From the NCBI RefSeq assembly GCF_003236295.1, contig NZ_POTW01000043.1:1-51932 (forward strand): 51,932 nt of DNA, given 5' to 3'. Position 1 is the first letter of the stretch; each line of letters opens with the position of its first letter. A program made the translations under genes and the position numbers. Below, one piece after another: positions 33,299 to 42,745 of the stretch. Under the pieces are notes generated by a model that worked only from the letters and a program-made list of their open reading frames with translations, was not told the DNA's origin and searched no databases. The DNA is from Jiangella anatolica. GTDB lineage: Bacteria; Actinomycetota; Actinomycetes; Jiangellales; Jiangellaceae.

Positions 33299-34060
33299 AT
33301 GTCGACCTGGACAAGTGTGTCGCCCGCACCCGCGGTCCTGCGGGCCGGTGCGGCGTTGGACATCATCGCCGCGGCCGGCCGGCGGCCGGTGCGACTGCCG
33401 GAGATCGCCGCGGGCCTGGGCATCGCCCGTTCCTCCGCCGCCAACGTCTGTGCCGCCCTCGCCGAGATCGGCCTGATCAAGGAGGTCGACCGCGGCTTCG
33501 TGCTCGGGCACAAGCTCGTCGAGCTCAGCGGCTACTACCTGGCGGCCTTCGACCCGATCCAGCGGTTCAACGACTACTGCCGCATGCACGAGGAGGTGCA
33601 CTCCTACACGCTGCACCTCGCCACGCTCGAGGGACTGAACTCGATGAACGTGGCGCGCAGCTACGGCACCGACTCCGTCGCGGTCGCGCCGCGCGTGGGG
33701 CAGCACCTTCCGGCCAACTGCACGGCCATCGGCAAGATCATGCTGGCCCAGTTCGACGACGACGAGGTGCGGCGCCGGGTCGAGGCGGCCGTGCCGCTCC
33801 AGGCGATGACGGTGCACAGCAAGACCGACGTCGACGAGGTGCTGGCCGACATCCGCGCCACGCGCGAGCGCGGCTACGCCGTCAACGACGAGGAGACCTA
33901 CCTCGGCGTCTACGGCGTCGCGGTCGCCGTCACCGATCTCGCCCCAGGTGAGGGGCCCTACGGGGTGAGCTGCTCGACGCTCAAGGCGTCGATGGACTCC
34001 AGTCAGCGCGACGCGATGCTCAAGCTGCTCCGCGACGTGGCGAGCGCGACGGCGGGCTGA
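33299..34060 (+). CDS. IclR-family regulator of the carbohydrate locus
   Basis: 253 residues. Winged helix-turn-helix near residues 28-65 (VRLPEIAAGLGIARSSAANVCAALAEIGLI) followed by the IclR effector domain (ANCTAIGKIMLAQ, YAVNDEETYLGVYGVAVAV). An upstream in-frame ATG at 33242 is rejected because the operator copies and promoter fall between it and 33299. It likely represses itself, the divergent 603-residue gene and the beta-helix gene downstream; the effector is probably a sugar or sugar acid. Confidence 0.9.
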   Translation: MSTWTSVSPAPAVLRAGAALDIIAAAGRRPVRLPEIAAGLGIARSSAANVCAALAEIGLIKEVDRGFVLGHKLVELSGYYLAAFDPIQRFNDYCRMHEEVHSYTLHLATLEGLNSMNVARSYGTDSVAVAPRVGQHLPANCTAIGKIMLAQFDDDEVRRRVEAAVPLQAMTVHSKTDVDEVLADIRATRERGYAVNDEETYLGVYGVAVAVTDLAPGEGPYGVSCSTLKASMDSSQRDAMLKLLRDVASATAG

Positions 34061-34072
34061 CGACCTCGATTC

Positions 34073-34107
34073 TGTCAGTATATTGACAGAAGGTCGACCT
34101 ATTGACT
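34073..34107. promoter_or_regulatory. two operator copies (G1, G2) upstream of the beta-helix gene
   Basis: G1 34073-34088 (TGTCA-GTATAT-TGACA, extended by a T-T-C-/-G-A-A palindrome) and G2 34092-34107 (GGTCG-ACCTAT-TGACT), 19 bp apart, matching the R1-R2 step at the regulator's own promoter. G2 contains the -35 of the predicted promoter. Confidence 0.7.
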
Positions 34108-34130
34108 CCTTAGTTGGTTGCCTCTACTTT
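34102..34130 (+). promoter_or_regulatory. promoter of the beta-helix glycosidase gene
   Basis: TTGACT (34102-34107), 17-nt spacer, TACTTT (34125-34130), followed by a short leader and GAAGGAG at 34151-34157. The -35 lies in operator G2, so repression by occlusion is expected. Confidence 0.55.
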
Positions 34131-34165
34131 TCGAGGACCCCGACGGAAACGAAGGAGTCTCCGGA

Positions 34166-37100
34166 ATGGTCCGTAGATCGCGTCGCGAACTGCTCCGCGA
34201 CCTGGGCGCCGTAGGCGTCGGGTCGGGCGTTCTCTCCGTGCTCCCGGCCGGTTTCGCCTCGGCCCTGACGCCCGCCCGCAACGACGCCGCCGATCACGTC
34301 TACGTCTCGCTCCAGGGCGACGACCGCTGGTCCGGCCGGCTCGCCGACCCGGCGCCCGGCGGCGACGACGGCCCGCTGCGCACGCTGGGCGGGGCGCGTG
34401 ACGCCGTGCGCCGGCTGAAGGCCCAGGGCGGCCTCACCCGCCCGGTCGACGTCGTCGTCCGCGGCGGTGTTTACCACCTGGCCGAGACGCTGCTGCTCAC
34501 GCCCGAGGACTCCGGCACCGAGGAGTGCCCGATCGTCTGGCGGGCGGCCGACGGCGAGCACGTCGTCATCTCCGGCGGCCGGCCCGTCGAAGGCCCCTGG
34601 ACCCGGGGGAGCGACGGCGTCTGGTCCACCTCGATCCCCGCGGGCTGGTCGTTCCGGACGCTGTTCGCCGACGGCCGGCGCGAGACGCTGGCCCGCTACC
34701 CGAACCCCGACCCCGACGACCCCGGCCGCGGCTACCTCTACCACGGCGGCCAGAACCCGAACCTCATCCTGGCCGGGCTGGCCCGCGGCGGCGACTTCGT
34801 CGAGTACCGGTTCGACGTGACGATCGCGGCGACGTACGACCTGTGGATCGGGGTCGCCACCGTCGAGACGAACAACCAGGACTTCCTCGCGGTCACCGTC
34901 GACGGCGAGCCCGTCGCGCTGTCGGTCATCGACGGCAGCGGCGGCTACCGCGCCATCCGCTACAGCCGCGCCGGCGCCGGCATCGCGTTGCAGCCGGGCG
35001 AGCACCGGATCCGCATCGAGAGCACCACTCCGCCCGGCGGCGACCACCGGGTCCACCTCGACGCGCTGGTGTTCACCGACAACCCCGACGTGGCCGCGGC
35101 CGGGCCGGGCCTCACGCCCGTCGCGCCCGGCGAGCACCGCGTGGTCGTCCAGGCGGAGGACGAGGACGCCCGGGTGGCGGGCTACAGCTCCATCCGGTTC
35201 CAGCGGTTCATCGTGTCCAGCGTCCCCGCCACGGCCACCGACCTGCACGCCGACCCGGCGCTGGTCAAGGCCGCCTGGAAGGACGACCCGGAGGCGCTGG
35301 CCGACGTCGTCACCGTGCTGCAGTACTGGAACGAGCTGGCGCCGATCACCGCCATCGACGCGGAGCGGGGCATCGTCTCCGTCGACCGGCCGGCCGCTCC
35401 CGGCGCGCTGCAGGCCGGCAACTACTTCTTCGTCTCCGGCGTGCGGTCCGAGCTGGACACGCCGGGGGAGTTCTACGTCGACAGCGCGGCGGGCCGTCTG
35501 GACTACCTGCCGCGCGACGGCGCCGACCCGAACGCGTCGACGTTCGTCGCGCCGGTCCTGGACCGGCTCGTCACGCTCCGCGGCGACGCCGTCGGCGACG
35601 CCCGGGTCGAGTGGGTGACGTTCCGCGGCCTCACGTTCAGCCACACCCGCGGCAGCCTCAGGTACCTCTCGGACCGGTCGCCGACCGACGCGGCCATCCA
35701 GCTCGACTGCGCCTGGCACTGCACCATCGAGGACTGCCACATCACCGGCGTCGACGGCAACGGCCTCTGGCTGCACCTGGACAGCTGCGAGAACGTCGTC
35801 CAGCGCAACGAGATCGACGACATCGGCATCGGCGGCGTCCTGCTCAGCGGCCCGGTGCTCGACTACCTCGACCTCGCGCCCGGCATGACCCTCGACCCGC
35901 GCCCCGAGGTGCAGGGATACGCCCCGCTGCGCAACGCGTTCCTGCGCAACCACATCCACCACGGCGGCAAGGTGCGCATCCTCGCGGCCGGGTTCAACCT
36001 GGGCAGCCGGCCGGCGTCGACGGCGTACGCCGCGGGCAACCTCATCGCGTTCAACGACGTCCACGACATGACCCGCCAGGGCCTGTTCGGCTTCCGCCAC
36101 CAGGGCGGGAACGTCATCGCCTACAACCGGTTCACCGACGTCGTCACCGCGTCCGCCGACACCGGCGCGATCAACCTCGCGGTCATGACGAACCTGGTGG
36201 CCCCGAACCTCGTGCTGCACAACGTCGTCGACGGCGCCCGCGGGCTGTTCCGGCTGGGCGCCGAGGAGGTGTTCCCGTACGGGTTCGGCCTCTACGCGGA
36301 CCACTCGTCCAGCCACTTCTGGTTCGAGGACAACGTGGTCGTCGGCGCCTCGTACCCGGCCATGGCCAACGGCGGGCAGTTCAACGGCTACGTCAACAAC
36401 GTCCTCGCCGATCCCGGGCAGATCTGGTTCACCGACACCGACGGCATCGCCCGCGGCAACCGGATGGACCGCGGCGTCATCGCGAACGTCCGCACCGGCG
36501 ACGACGTCTCGTATCGGCTCGACGTGCTGCCGCCGTTCCTCGACGACGTGCTGGCCGACCCGCGCGCCGTCGTGGCGAGCGACCGCAACGTCCTGTTCAA
36601 CGGCGGCCGCCCGGTCGAGGTGGTGCCGCACCGGTCGCTGGCGTCCTGGCAGGAGCACGGCAACGACGAGTCGTCGACGGTCGCGGATCCGCTCTTCGCC
36701 GACCCGGCCGGCGGCGACTACCGGCTGCGGCCGTCCTCGCCCGCCCTCGCGCTGGGGTTCCGGCCCATCGACACGGCGAACACCGGAGTCGACGGGCAAG
36801 CGAAACTGCCGGCGATCCGCACCATGGCGGCCGTCCGGGCCGCGGCGCCGCTGGACCCCGTCGACGCCTCGACCGTGCGGGCCGGGCTCGCGATCGACGA
36901 CGCCGGCCTCTACCGGGTCTACCTGCGCCGCAACGCCAGCACCACGGCGCCGCAGAAGCTCTCCGTCGTCATCCGGCACGCCCGGGGCGAGAGCCGGATC
37001 GTCCTCGACGAGGTCGTCAACGCCGGACGCAACCCGCCGCCCCGCTTCGGCCTGTACGCCGGCACCCACCCGTTCGAGCCGGGCGGCCCGGCGGAGGTGA

Positions 37101-38401
37101 CGGTGCTCCAGCCGGGCACGGCCGCTCCGGTGTTCCCGGCCGAGGTCGTGCTGCTGCGCGTGCCCCGGATGCCGACCGCGGCGGCAGACGTCCTGTGGGA
37201 GGCGACGGCGGCGGCCGAGACGCCGAAGCTCGCCGCCGGCCGGACCACCCGGATCCGGGTCGACGCCTGGACCGCCGACGGCCTGCCGTTCCGGACCAGC
37301 CTCGGGTCGACGACGTTCAGCAGCGACGCGTCCGGCGTGGCCAGGGTGAACTCCGCCGGCCTCGTCACCGCCGTCGCGCCGGGACTGGCCCACGTCACCG
37401 CGACGGTCGGCCACGCCGGCGGCCCGGTGGCCGCGCCGCCCGTGCGCATCGTCGTCGGCGACGTGCTGTGGGAGGTCGCGCTCCGGGCCGAGGACGAACT
37501 GCTGCGCGTCGGCGACGGCACCTGGCTCAGCGTGTCCGGCCACACGGACACCGGCGCCGACGCGGACCTCACCGGCGCCGCCATCGCCTACGCCAGCGAC
37601 CGGCCCGCCGTTGCCACCGTCGACCCCACGTCCGGCGCGGTCACCGCCGTCGCCGAGGGGAGCGCGGTGCTCACCGCCACCGTCACGCAGCACGGCGTCA
37701 CGCTGACCGCGTCGACGCCGCTGACGGTGGCCGCGCAGGTGACGCCGTTGCTGTCCTACGGCTTCGACGAGTCCGGCACCGAGCCGGCCGCCGACGCCGG
37801 CGTCGCGCCGGCGGCGCCCGGCACGCTCGCCGGGGCGGCGCGGCGCACCACCGACACGCCGCGCGGCGCCGGCGCGGCCGTCGACCTCACCGCCGGCGGC
37901 GTCGCCTACGTCACGCCCGGGGTGACCGGCTCGGCCAAGGTGAACGCGCTGGCGCAGTTCACCGCGGTGCTCTGGCTGAAGCTGACCGCCGACCCCGCCG
38001 TCAACGACCGGATCCTCGGCCGCGGCAGCGCGCTGGACTGGTACGTCCTGGCCGGGTCGACGGCGGACGCGGTCTCGACGCTGCTGCAGGTCGGCCCGCT
38101 GGGGCTGCGGCCGCCCGCCTTCGACGCGCGGGAGTGGCAGTTCCTCGCCGTCCTCGGCGACGCCACCGGCCTGCGGGTCTACCGCGGCGACCGGACCGCC
38201 GCCGTCGCCGAGATCGGCCGCGTCGCCGGCAACGCCGCGCTGCCGTCCGCGCCGGCCGCCGAGCTGCGGCTGGGCTCCACCACGCTCACCACCGCCGAGC
38301 GCACCCCGCCGGCCCGGCTCGACACCTTCCGCATGTACGGGCTGGCGCTGCCGGCCAGCCAGCTGGAACTGCTCCGGCGCGAGGACCTGCGGACCACCTG
38401 A
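34166..38401 (+). CDS. exported GH141-like beta-helix glycosidase, multidomain, copy 1
   Basis: 1411 residues, Tat-type signal (RRSRRELLRDLG then a hydrophobic run). A typical GH141-type opening follows (YVSLQGDDRWSG, LGGARDAVRRLK, VVVRGGVYHLAETLLLTPEDSG, VISGG). A carbohydrate-binding-like sandwich is inserted at about 210-307 (VEYRFDVTIAATYDLWIG), the right-handed parallel beta-helix continues at about 470-760, two Ig-like Big2 domains occupy about 1005-1190, and a LamG-like domain ends the protein (about 1191-1411). Known GH141 members act on fucose- or xylose-containing plant glycans. ATG 34166 is chosen over 34118 because of GAAGGAG at 34151. First gene of the IclR2-controlled locus. Confidence 0.82.
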   Translation: MVRRSRRELLRDLGAVGVGSGVLSVLPAGFASALTPARNDAADHVYVSLQGDDRWSGRLADPAPGGDDGPLRTLGGARDAVRRLKAQGGLTRPVDVVVRGGVYHLAETLLLTPEDSGTEECPIVWRAADGEHVVISGGRPVEGPWTRGSDGVWSTSIPAGWSFRTLFADGRRETLARYPNPDPDDPGRGYLYHGGQNPNLILAGLARGGDFVEYRFDVTIAATYDLWIGVATVETNNQDFLAVTVDGEPVALSVIDGSGGYRAIRYSRAGAGIALQPGEHRIRIESTTPPGGDHRVHLDALVFTDNPDVAAAGPGLTPVAPGEHRVVVQAEDEDARVAGYSSIRFQRFIVSSVPATATDLHADPALVKAAWKDDPEALADVVTVLQYWNELAPITAIDAERGIVSVDRPAAPGALQAGNYFFVSGVRSELDTPGEFYVDSAAGRLDYLPRDGADPNASTFVAPVLDRLVTLRGDAVGDARVEWVTFRGLTFSHTRGSLRYLSDRSPTDAAIQLDCAWHCTIEDCHITGVDGNGLWLHLDSCENVVQRNEIDDIGIGGVLLSGPVLDYLDLAPGMTLDPRPEVQGYAPLRNAFLRNHIHHGGKVRILAAGFNLGSRPASTAYAAGNLIAFNDVHDMTRQGLFGFRHQGGNVIAYNRFTDVVTASADTGAINLAVMTNLVAPNLVLHNVVDGARGLFRLGAEEVFPYGFGLYADHSSSHFWFEDNVVVGASYPAMANGGQFNGYVNNVLADPGQIWFTDTDGIARGNRMDRGVIANVRTGDDVSYRLDVLPPFLDDVLADPRAVVASDRNVLFNGGRPVEVVPHRSLASWQEHGNDESSTVADPLFADPAGGDYRLRPSSPALALGFRPIDTANTGVDGQAKLPAIRTMAAVRAAAPLDPVDASTVRAGLAIDDAGLYRVYLRRNASTTAPQKLSVVIRHARGESRIVLDEVVNAGRNPPPRFGLYAGTHPFEPGGPAEVTVLQPGTAAPVFPAEVVLLRVPRMPTAAADVLWEATAAAETPKLAAGRTTRIRVDAWTADGLPFRTSLGSTTFSSDASGVARVNSAGLVTAVAPGLAHVTATVGHAGGPVAAPPVRIVVGDVLWEVALRAEDELLRVGDGTWLSVSGHTDTGADADLTGAAIAYASDRPAVATVDPTSGAVTAVAEGSAVLTATVTQHGVTLTASTPLTVAAQVTPLLSYGFDESGTEPAADAGVAPAAPGTLAGAARRTTDTPRGAGAAVDLTAGGVAYVTPGVTGSAKVNALAQFTAVLWLKLTADPAVNDRILGRGSALDWYVLAGSTADAVSTLLQVGPLGLRPPAFDAREWQFLAVLGDATGLRVYRGDRTAAVAEIGRVAGNAALPSAPAAELRLGSTTLTTAERTPPARLDTFRMYGLALPASQLELLRREDLRTT

Positions 38402-38426
38402 CCCGACAACGCTCGAGGAGACACCG

Positions 38427-39737
38427 ATGAGAACGACCCGATGGACCCGCACGGCCGCGGCGGCCGCGGCGGCCGCCCTGACGCTCACCGCCTGTAGCGG
38501 CGGCGACGACGAGACGGGCACCTCCGAGGGCCCGGTCGAGCTGCGCATGGTCACGTGGACCCCGAACGAGGCGCACCTCGCCATCCTCAACGAGATCGCC
38601 GACGAGTTCGTCGCGGCGCACCCGGACGAGGTGTCCTCCGTCGCGATCGAGACCACGCCGGCCGGCGAGAACTACCGGACCGTGGTCACCACCCAGATCT
38701 CCGGCGGCGACGCCCCCGACGTGGGCTGGTTGAGCGAGGTCGACGCGCTGGACTTCATCGACCTGGACGGCCTGGTCGACCTCGGGCCGACCGTGCGCGA
38801 CGACGAGGCCTACGCGTTCGACGACCTCACCCCGAGCGCCATGGAGCTGTGGAGCGACGGCGACGCCGTCTACGGCATCCCGTTCTCCACGTCGCCGGCC
38901 GGCGTCTTCTACAACGCCGACATGTTCGCCGCCGCCGGCCTGCCGACGCCGGACCAGATGCTCGCCGACGGCACCTGGACCTGGGAGAACCTGGCCGTGG
39001 CCGCCAAGGCCATCAGCGACTCGCAGCAGGTGGCGGGTTTCTACATCGCCCCCTACCTGAACTTCGACCAGAACTGGCAGTTCCTCTCCCACGTGACCTA
39101 CGCCTACGGCGGGGCGCCGTGGAACGAGGACGGCACCGAGTGCACGTTCGACGACGCCGGCAACGTCGACGCCCTCACGCTGCTGCACGACATGATCTAC
39201 ACCGACGGCTCCTACCCGACGCCGGGTGAGGTCGTCGACTTCGCCGCCGGCAACGCCGCCATGGTCGACACGTTCATCAGCATGGCGAACACGCTGGAGA
39301 GCGCGCCGTTCCAGTGGGGCCTGGTCCCGCTGCCGAGCGGGCCGGAGACCTCCGACGGTCAGACCGCGGTGATCGGGCAGTCCGCCGTGGTGGCCTTCGC
39401 CGAGGGCGACCACCCCGACCTCGCCGCCGAGTTCGTCGCCTTCATGACCAACGAGGAGAACTCCCGCAAGCTCAGCGAGTTCTTCCCGTCGATCCGGACG
39501 CCGCTGATCGACGTCGACACGCTGGCCGCGGCGAACCCCGTCCTCACGCCGGAGCAGCTGCAGTCGGTCGTCGTCGACGGCATCACGCACGGCCGGCTGG
39601 CGCCCACGCACGCCGGGATGGGCGACATCCAGACCGAGGGCCGCATCGGCCTGGAGTCGCTGTGGCAGCCCGACGCCGACGTCCAGACGGCCTTGACCGG
39701 GGTCTGCGACCGCATCGGCCCCTTGCTGGCCGAGTAG
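38427..39737 (+). CDS. sugar ABC substrate-binding lipoprotein
   Basis: 436 residues with lipobox LTAC (Cys23). Family 1 extracellular solute-binding protein (maltose/oligosaccharide type): VTWTPNEAHLAILNEIADEF, GGDAPDVGWLSEVDALDFI, YGIPFSTSPAGVFYNADMF, FAEGDHPDLAAEFVAFM. It lies 25 bp downstream of the beta-helix gene, consistent with importing the oligosaccharides that enzyme releases. Two permease genes follow. GAGGAGAC precedes the ATG. Confidence 0.93.
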   Translation: MRTTRWTRTAAAAAAAALTLTACSGGDDETGTSEGPVELRMVTWTPNEAHLAILNEIADEFVAAHPDEVSSVAIETTPAGENYRTVVTTQISGGDAPDVGWLSEVDALDFIDLDGLVDLGPTVRDDEAYAFDDLTPSAMELWSDGDAVYGIPFSTSPAGVFYNADMFAAAGLPTPDQMLADGTWTWENLAVAAKAISDSQQVAGFYIAPYLNFDQNWQFLSHVTYAYGGAPWNEDGTECTFDDAGNVDALTLLHDMIYTDGSYPTPGEVVDFAAGNAAMVDTFISMANTLESAPFQWGLVPLPSGPETSDGQTAVIGQSAVVAFAEGDHPDLAAEFVAFMTNEENSRKLSEFFPSIRTPLIDVDTLAAANPVLTPEQLQSVVVDGITHGRLAPTHAGMGDIQTEGRIGLESLWQPDADVQTALTGVCDRIGPLLAE

Positions 39738-39742
39738 GACAC

Positions 39743-40696
39743 ATGACGCAACTGACCGATGTCAGGGCGGCGGCGCCCGGTGGCTCCTCGGGACCACCGG
39801 CGCGCAAGCCCTGGCTCACCCAGCCCCGGCGCGAGCTGATCGCGGGCTACCTGTTCACCTCGCCGCAGGTCATCGGCTACTTCGCGGTGGTCGTCGTGCC
39901 GATGGTGGCACTGTTCTGGTACAGCTTCCAGGAGTTCAGCGCGCTGTCCGGCCGCAGCGAGTTCGCGGGCACGGAGAACTACCAGCGGCTGCTCGACGAC
40001 CCGAACCTGCCGACGGTGCTCCGCTCGACGGGGATCTTCGTGATCGGGCTCGTCGCGCTGGGGGTGCCGCTCGCGTTGTTCCTGGCGGTGCTGGTGAACC
40101 AGCGGATCCGCGGCATCAGAGTGTTCCGGGCGATCTTCTTCGCGCCGGCGCTGGTCTCGGTCGCCGCCTGGGTCATCGTCTGGCAGTTCATGCTGCTGCC
40201 CGACGGCGCCGTCAACGGCCTGCTGCGGATGATCTCCGTCGACGGACCGAACTGGCTGCGCGAGCCGGTGCCCGCGATGGTCTGCGTCATCGTCGTGCAG
40301 GCGCTCAAGGGCGTCGGCATCAACATGCTGATCTTCCTGGCCGCGCTGCAGGGGGTGCCGAAGGAGCTGACGGAGGCCGCGCGCGTCGACGGCGCGGGCC
40401 GGCTGCGGACGTTCCGCTCGGTGACGCTGCCGATGATCTCGCCGGAGATCCTCATGGTCACGATCCTGATGACGATCGGCTCGCTCAAGGTGTTCGCGCA
40501 GGTCCTGCTGCTCACGGAGGGCGGGCCGGGCTACGAGACGACCGTCCTGGCCTACTACATCTACCGGCAGGCCTTCGGCAACGGCGACTTCGGCTACGCC
40601 GGCGCGCTGTCGGTGCTGCTGTTCCTGGTGCTCGTGGTGCTCACCGGCGTCATGTGGGTCGCGCGCAAGCGGGTGGTGTTCCATGAGTCGGAGTAG
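39743..40696 (+). CDS. sugar ABC permease (MalF type)
   Basis: 317 residues with about six membrane helices after a 30-residue N-terminal cytoplasmic tail. EAA loop: LTEAARVDGAGRLRTFRSVTLPMI. Family of carbohydrate uptake permeases. Starts 5 bp after the binding protein stop and overlaps the second permease by 14 bp. The locus lacks an ATPase gene, as is usual for actinobacterial sugar importers that share a housekeeping MsiK-type ATPase. Confidence 0.94.
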   Translation: MTQLTDVRAAAPGGSSGPPARKPWLTQPRRELIAGYLFTSPQVIGYFAVVVVPMVALFWYSFQEFSALSGRSEFAGTENYQRLLDDPNLPTVLRSTGIFVIGLVALGVPLALFLAVLVNQRIRGIRVFRAIFFAPALVSVAAWVIVWQFMLLPDGAVNGLLRMISVDGPNWLREPVPAMVCVIVVQALKGVGINMLIFLAALQGVPKELTEAARVDGAGRLRTFRSVTLPMISPEILMVTILMTIGSLKVFAQVLLLTEGGPGYETTVLAYYIYRQAFGNGDFGYAGALSVLLFLVLVVLTGVMWVARKRVVFHESE

Positions 40697-41534
40697 GGTC
40701 CTGCAGGCGCTGGCCTCGCGGGCCGGGCTGTACGTCGTGCTGCTGCTCGCGTCGGCGCTGTTCGTCCTGCCCGGGCTGTGGATGGTGACGGCGTCGCTGA
40801 ACTCCAACGACGCGGTGTTCTCCTATCCGCCGCGGTTCTTCCCCGTGCAGTGGAACTGGGAGAACTACCGGACGGTGTTCGAGGTGCAGCCGTTCGCGCG
40901 GCAGTACTTCAACAGTCTCTACATCGCCGTGCTCGCGACCGCCGGCACCGTCCTGGTGTCGACGATGGCCGGCTACGCGCTGGCGCGGTTCCGGTTCCGC
41001 GGCCGCAACGGGATCTTCCTGCTGCTCATCAGCGGGATCCTGATCCCCGACGAGGTGACGGTGGTGCCGCTGTATCGCATCGTCAACTCGCTCGGGCTGA
41101 TCGACACCCACTGGCCGCTGATCGTGCTGCCGATCTTCTCCGGCGGCGGCGTCATCGCGACGTTCGTCATGCGCCAGGCGTTCCTGTCGCTGCCCAAGGA
41201 GATGGAGGACGCGGCCCGGCTGGACGGACTGGGCCGCTGGGGCACCTACTGGCGGGTCGCGGTGCCACTGGTGCGCCCGACGGTCGCCGTCGTGGTGATC
41301 CTCTCCGTCTACAACAGCTGGAACATGTTCCTCGAACCGTTGATCTTCCTGCGCACGCCGGAGAACTTCACGCTGCCGCTGGTGCTCACCGATATCGAGG
41401 ACGCCTACGGCACCCAGCTGTGGAACGTGCAGATGGCGGCGACGACGCTGTCCATCCTGGCCGTCCTCGTGGTCTTCGTGGCCGCGCAACGTCATGTGAT
41501 CGCGGGCCTCACCGCAGGGAGCGTCAAGGGATGA
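40683..41534 (+). CDS. sugar ABC permease (MalG type)
   Basis: 283 residues, six helices, EAA loop PKEMEDAARLDGLGRWGTYWRVAVPLVRP. Second half of the channel with the preceding permease. ATGA overlap with the next gene of unknown function. Confidence 0.94.
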   Translation: MSRSRVLQALASRAGLYVVLLLASALFVLPGLWMVTASLNSNDAVFSYPPRFFPVQWNWENYRTVFEVQPFARQYFNSLYIAVLATAGTVLVSTMAGYALARFRFRGRNGIFLLLISGILIPDEVTVVPLYRIVNSLGLIDTHWPLIVLPIFSGGGVIATFVMRQAFLSLPKEMEDAARLDGLGRWGTYWRVAVPLVRPTVAVVVILSVYNSWNMFLEPLIFLRTPENFTLPLVLTDIEDAYGTQLWNVQMAATTLSILAVLVVFVAAQRHVIAGLTAGSVKG

Positions 41535-42415
41535 CCATCGAACTGGCCAGGTACAACCCGCTACGCCGGGTGCTGTCGTACGACGACTTCGACCGCGGGG
41601 TCAACGGGTGGTGCGAGCTGTGCGGCAACCACGACGGCGATCTCGACACCGTCCGGCCGTCGTTCGGCGACCTCCGCCCGCCGCAGCTGTCCACCGTCCC
41701 GTTCTTCGACATCGGCTCGCACGGCGCGATGACCGGGACCTACGCGCTGAAGCTGGCCACCCGGCCGCGGGCCGGCCACACCGCCTGCCTCATCAAGCGG
41801 CTCACACTGGCCGACGAGGCGCTGGTGCAGTTCGAGACGTACTTCGCCGCCAAGCCCGAGGCGCGGCAGGGCAACGGCGTCTACGCCGACCGCGGCTGGG
41901 ACGGCAACGAGGACCCGAGCGAGTACGACCTCGGCGCGTTCACGCTCAGCAACGACATCGGCCGGTTCGACGGCAGCCGCTACCACTGCGCGCTGCGCTA
42001 CCAGAACACCACGGTCGACGGCGAGCTGGTGCAGGGCTGGTACTACAAGACCAGCCTCCAGCCGACCACGAAGATGCAACTGGTCGGCCAGGTCCCGAAC
42101 GGCGACTTCCACACGCTGTCCGACGACGACTGGCAGCCGGTGCCGGGCGGGCAGGGACCGCTGTGCTTCAACGAGGTGCCCACCAAGGTCAACTGGCACT
42201 ACCTGCGCTGGCAGGTCGACACCAAGGCCGGCCGGAACGTGGAGCTGCAGGTCAACGACCGGGTGATGGACCTGCGCGACATCGACGTCCCGGTCTACCC
42301 GCACCCCTACACCGGCCTGCGCGGGCTGTTCAACCTGCTGCTGGACGTGCGGACGCACCGCGACGTGCGCAATTTCCTGTTTCTCGATTCCTGTGTCATC
42401 TCGGCGGACTGGTGA
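41531..42415 (+). CDS. unrecognised protein, probable beta-sandwich
   Basis: 294 residues, no signal peptide, no family name recalled with confidence. It alternates short strands with aromatic residues (YDDFDRGVNGWCELCGNHDGD, GTYALKLATRPRAGHTACLIKR, ALVQFETYFAAKP, WHYLRWQVDTKAGRNVELQVNDR), resembling concanavalin-like sandwiches that bind or cleave glycans. Being cytoplasmic and translationally coupled to the permeases, it may process the imported sugar or its derivative. Codon and base use match the neighbours. Confidence 0.6.
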   Translation: MTIELARYNPLRRVLSYDDFDRGVNGWCELCGNHDGDLDTVRPSFGDLRPPQLSTVPFFDIGSHGAMTGTYALKLATRPRAGHTACLIKRLTLADEALVQFETYFAAKPEARQGNGVYADRGWDGNEDPSEYDLGAFTLSNDIGRFDGSRYHCALRYQNTTVDGELVQGWYYKTSLQPTTKMQLVGQVPNGDFHTLSDDDWQPVPGGQGPLCFNEVPTKVNWHYLRWQVDTKAGRNVELQVNDRVMDLRDIDVPVYPHPYTGLRGLFNLLLDVRTHRDVRNFLFLDSCVISADW

Positions 42416-42418
42416 GGC

Positions 42419-42742
42419 ATGAGGGTTTCGCATACGGCTGTCATCGAACGCAACGGGCGCTTCGACACCCACTTCGCCACCGAGCCCTACGAGGCCGGCT
42501 GGGCCGGTGAGGCGCGCTGGTTCCTCCGGGTCGCGTCGGCCACCGGCAGGTGGGCGGTCCAGACGGAGATCTCGCCCGACGGGCACCACTGGTGCGCGCA
42601 CGGCGAGGCCGTGCGGTTCGACGCGCCCGGGCTGTACACCGTCGGCGTCACCCAGTTCGGCGGCTGGCTGCGGCTGGCCGCGCATCCCGAACAGGGCGAG
42701 GCGCACCTGCACGCCCAGGTGTACCTGACGCTCAAGGAGTGA
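42419..42742 (+). CDS. small unrecognised protein
   Basis: 107 residues, start 3 bp after the previous stop, next gene 3 bp after its own, so clearly part of the operon. Predicted mostly beta (RWAVQTEISPDGHHWCAHGEAVRF, LYTVGVTQFGGWLRLAAHP). No signal peptide or membrane segment. It may form a complex with the preceding 294-residue protein. No function is proposed. Confidence 0.6.
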   Translation: MRVSHTAVIERNGRFDTHFATEPYEAGWAGEARWFLRVASATGRWAVQTEISPDGHHWCAHGEAVRFDAPGLYTVGVTQFGGWLRLAAHPEQGEAHLHAQVYLTLKE

Positions 42743-42745
42743 CCC

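Noticed and set aside
34124-38656. Very long open frame antisense to the beta-helix gene
   Set aside because: High GC keeps the antisense frame open; the translation is Arg/Val/Gly-rich with no domain, while the plus strand gives Tat signal, beta-helix and Ig-like domains. The same applies to other antisense frames, such as 10672-14496.
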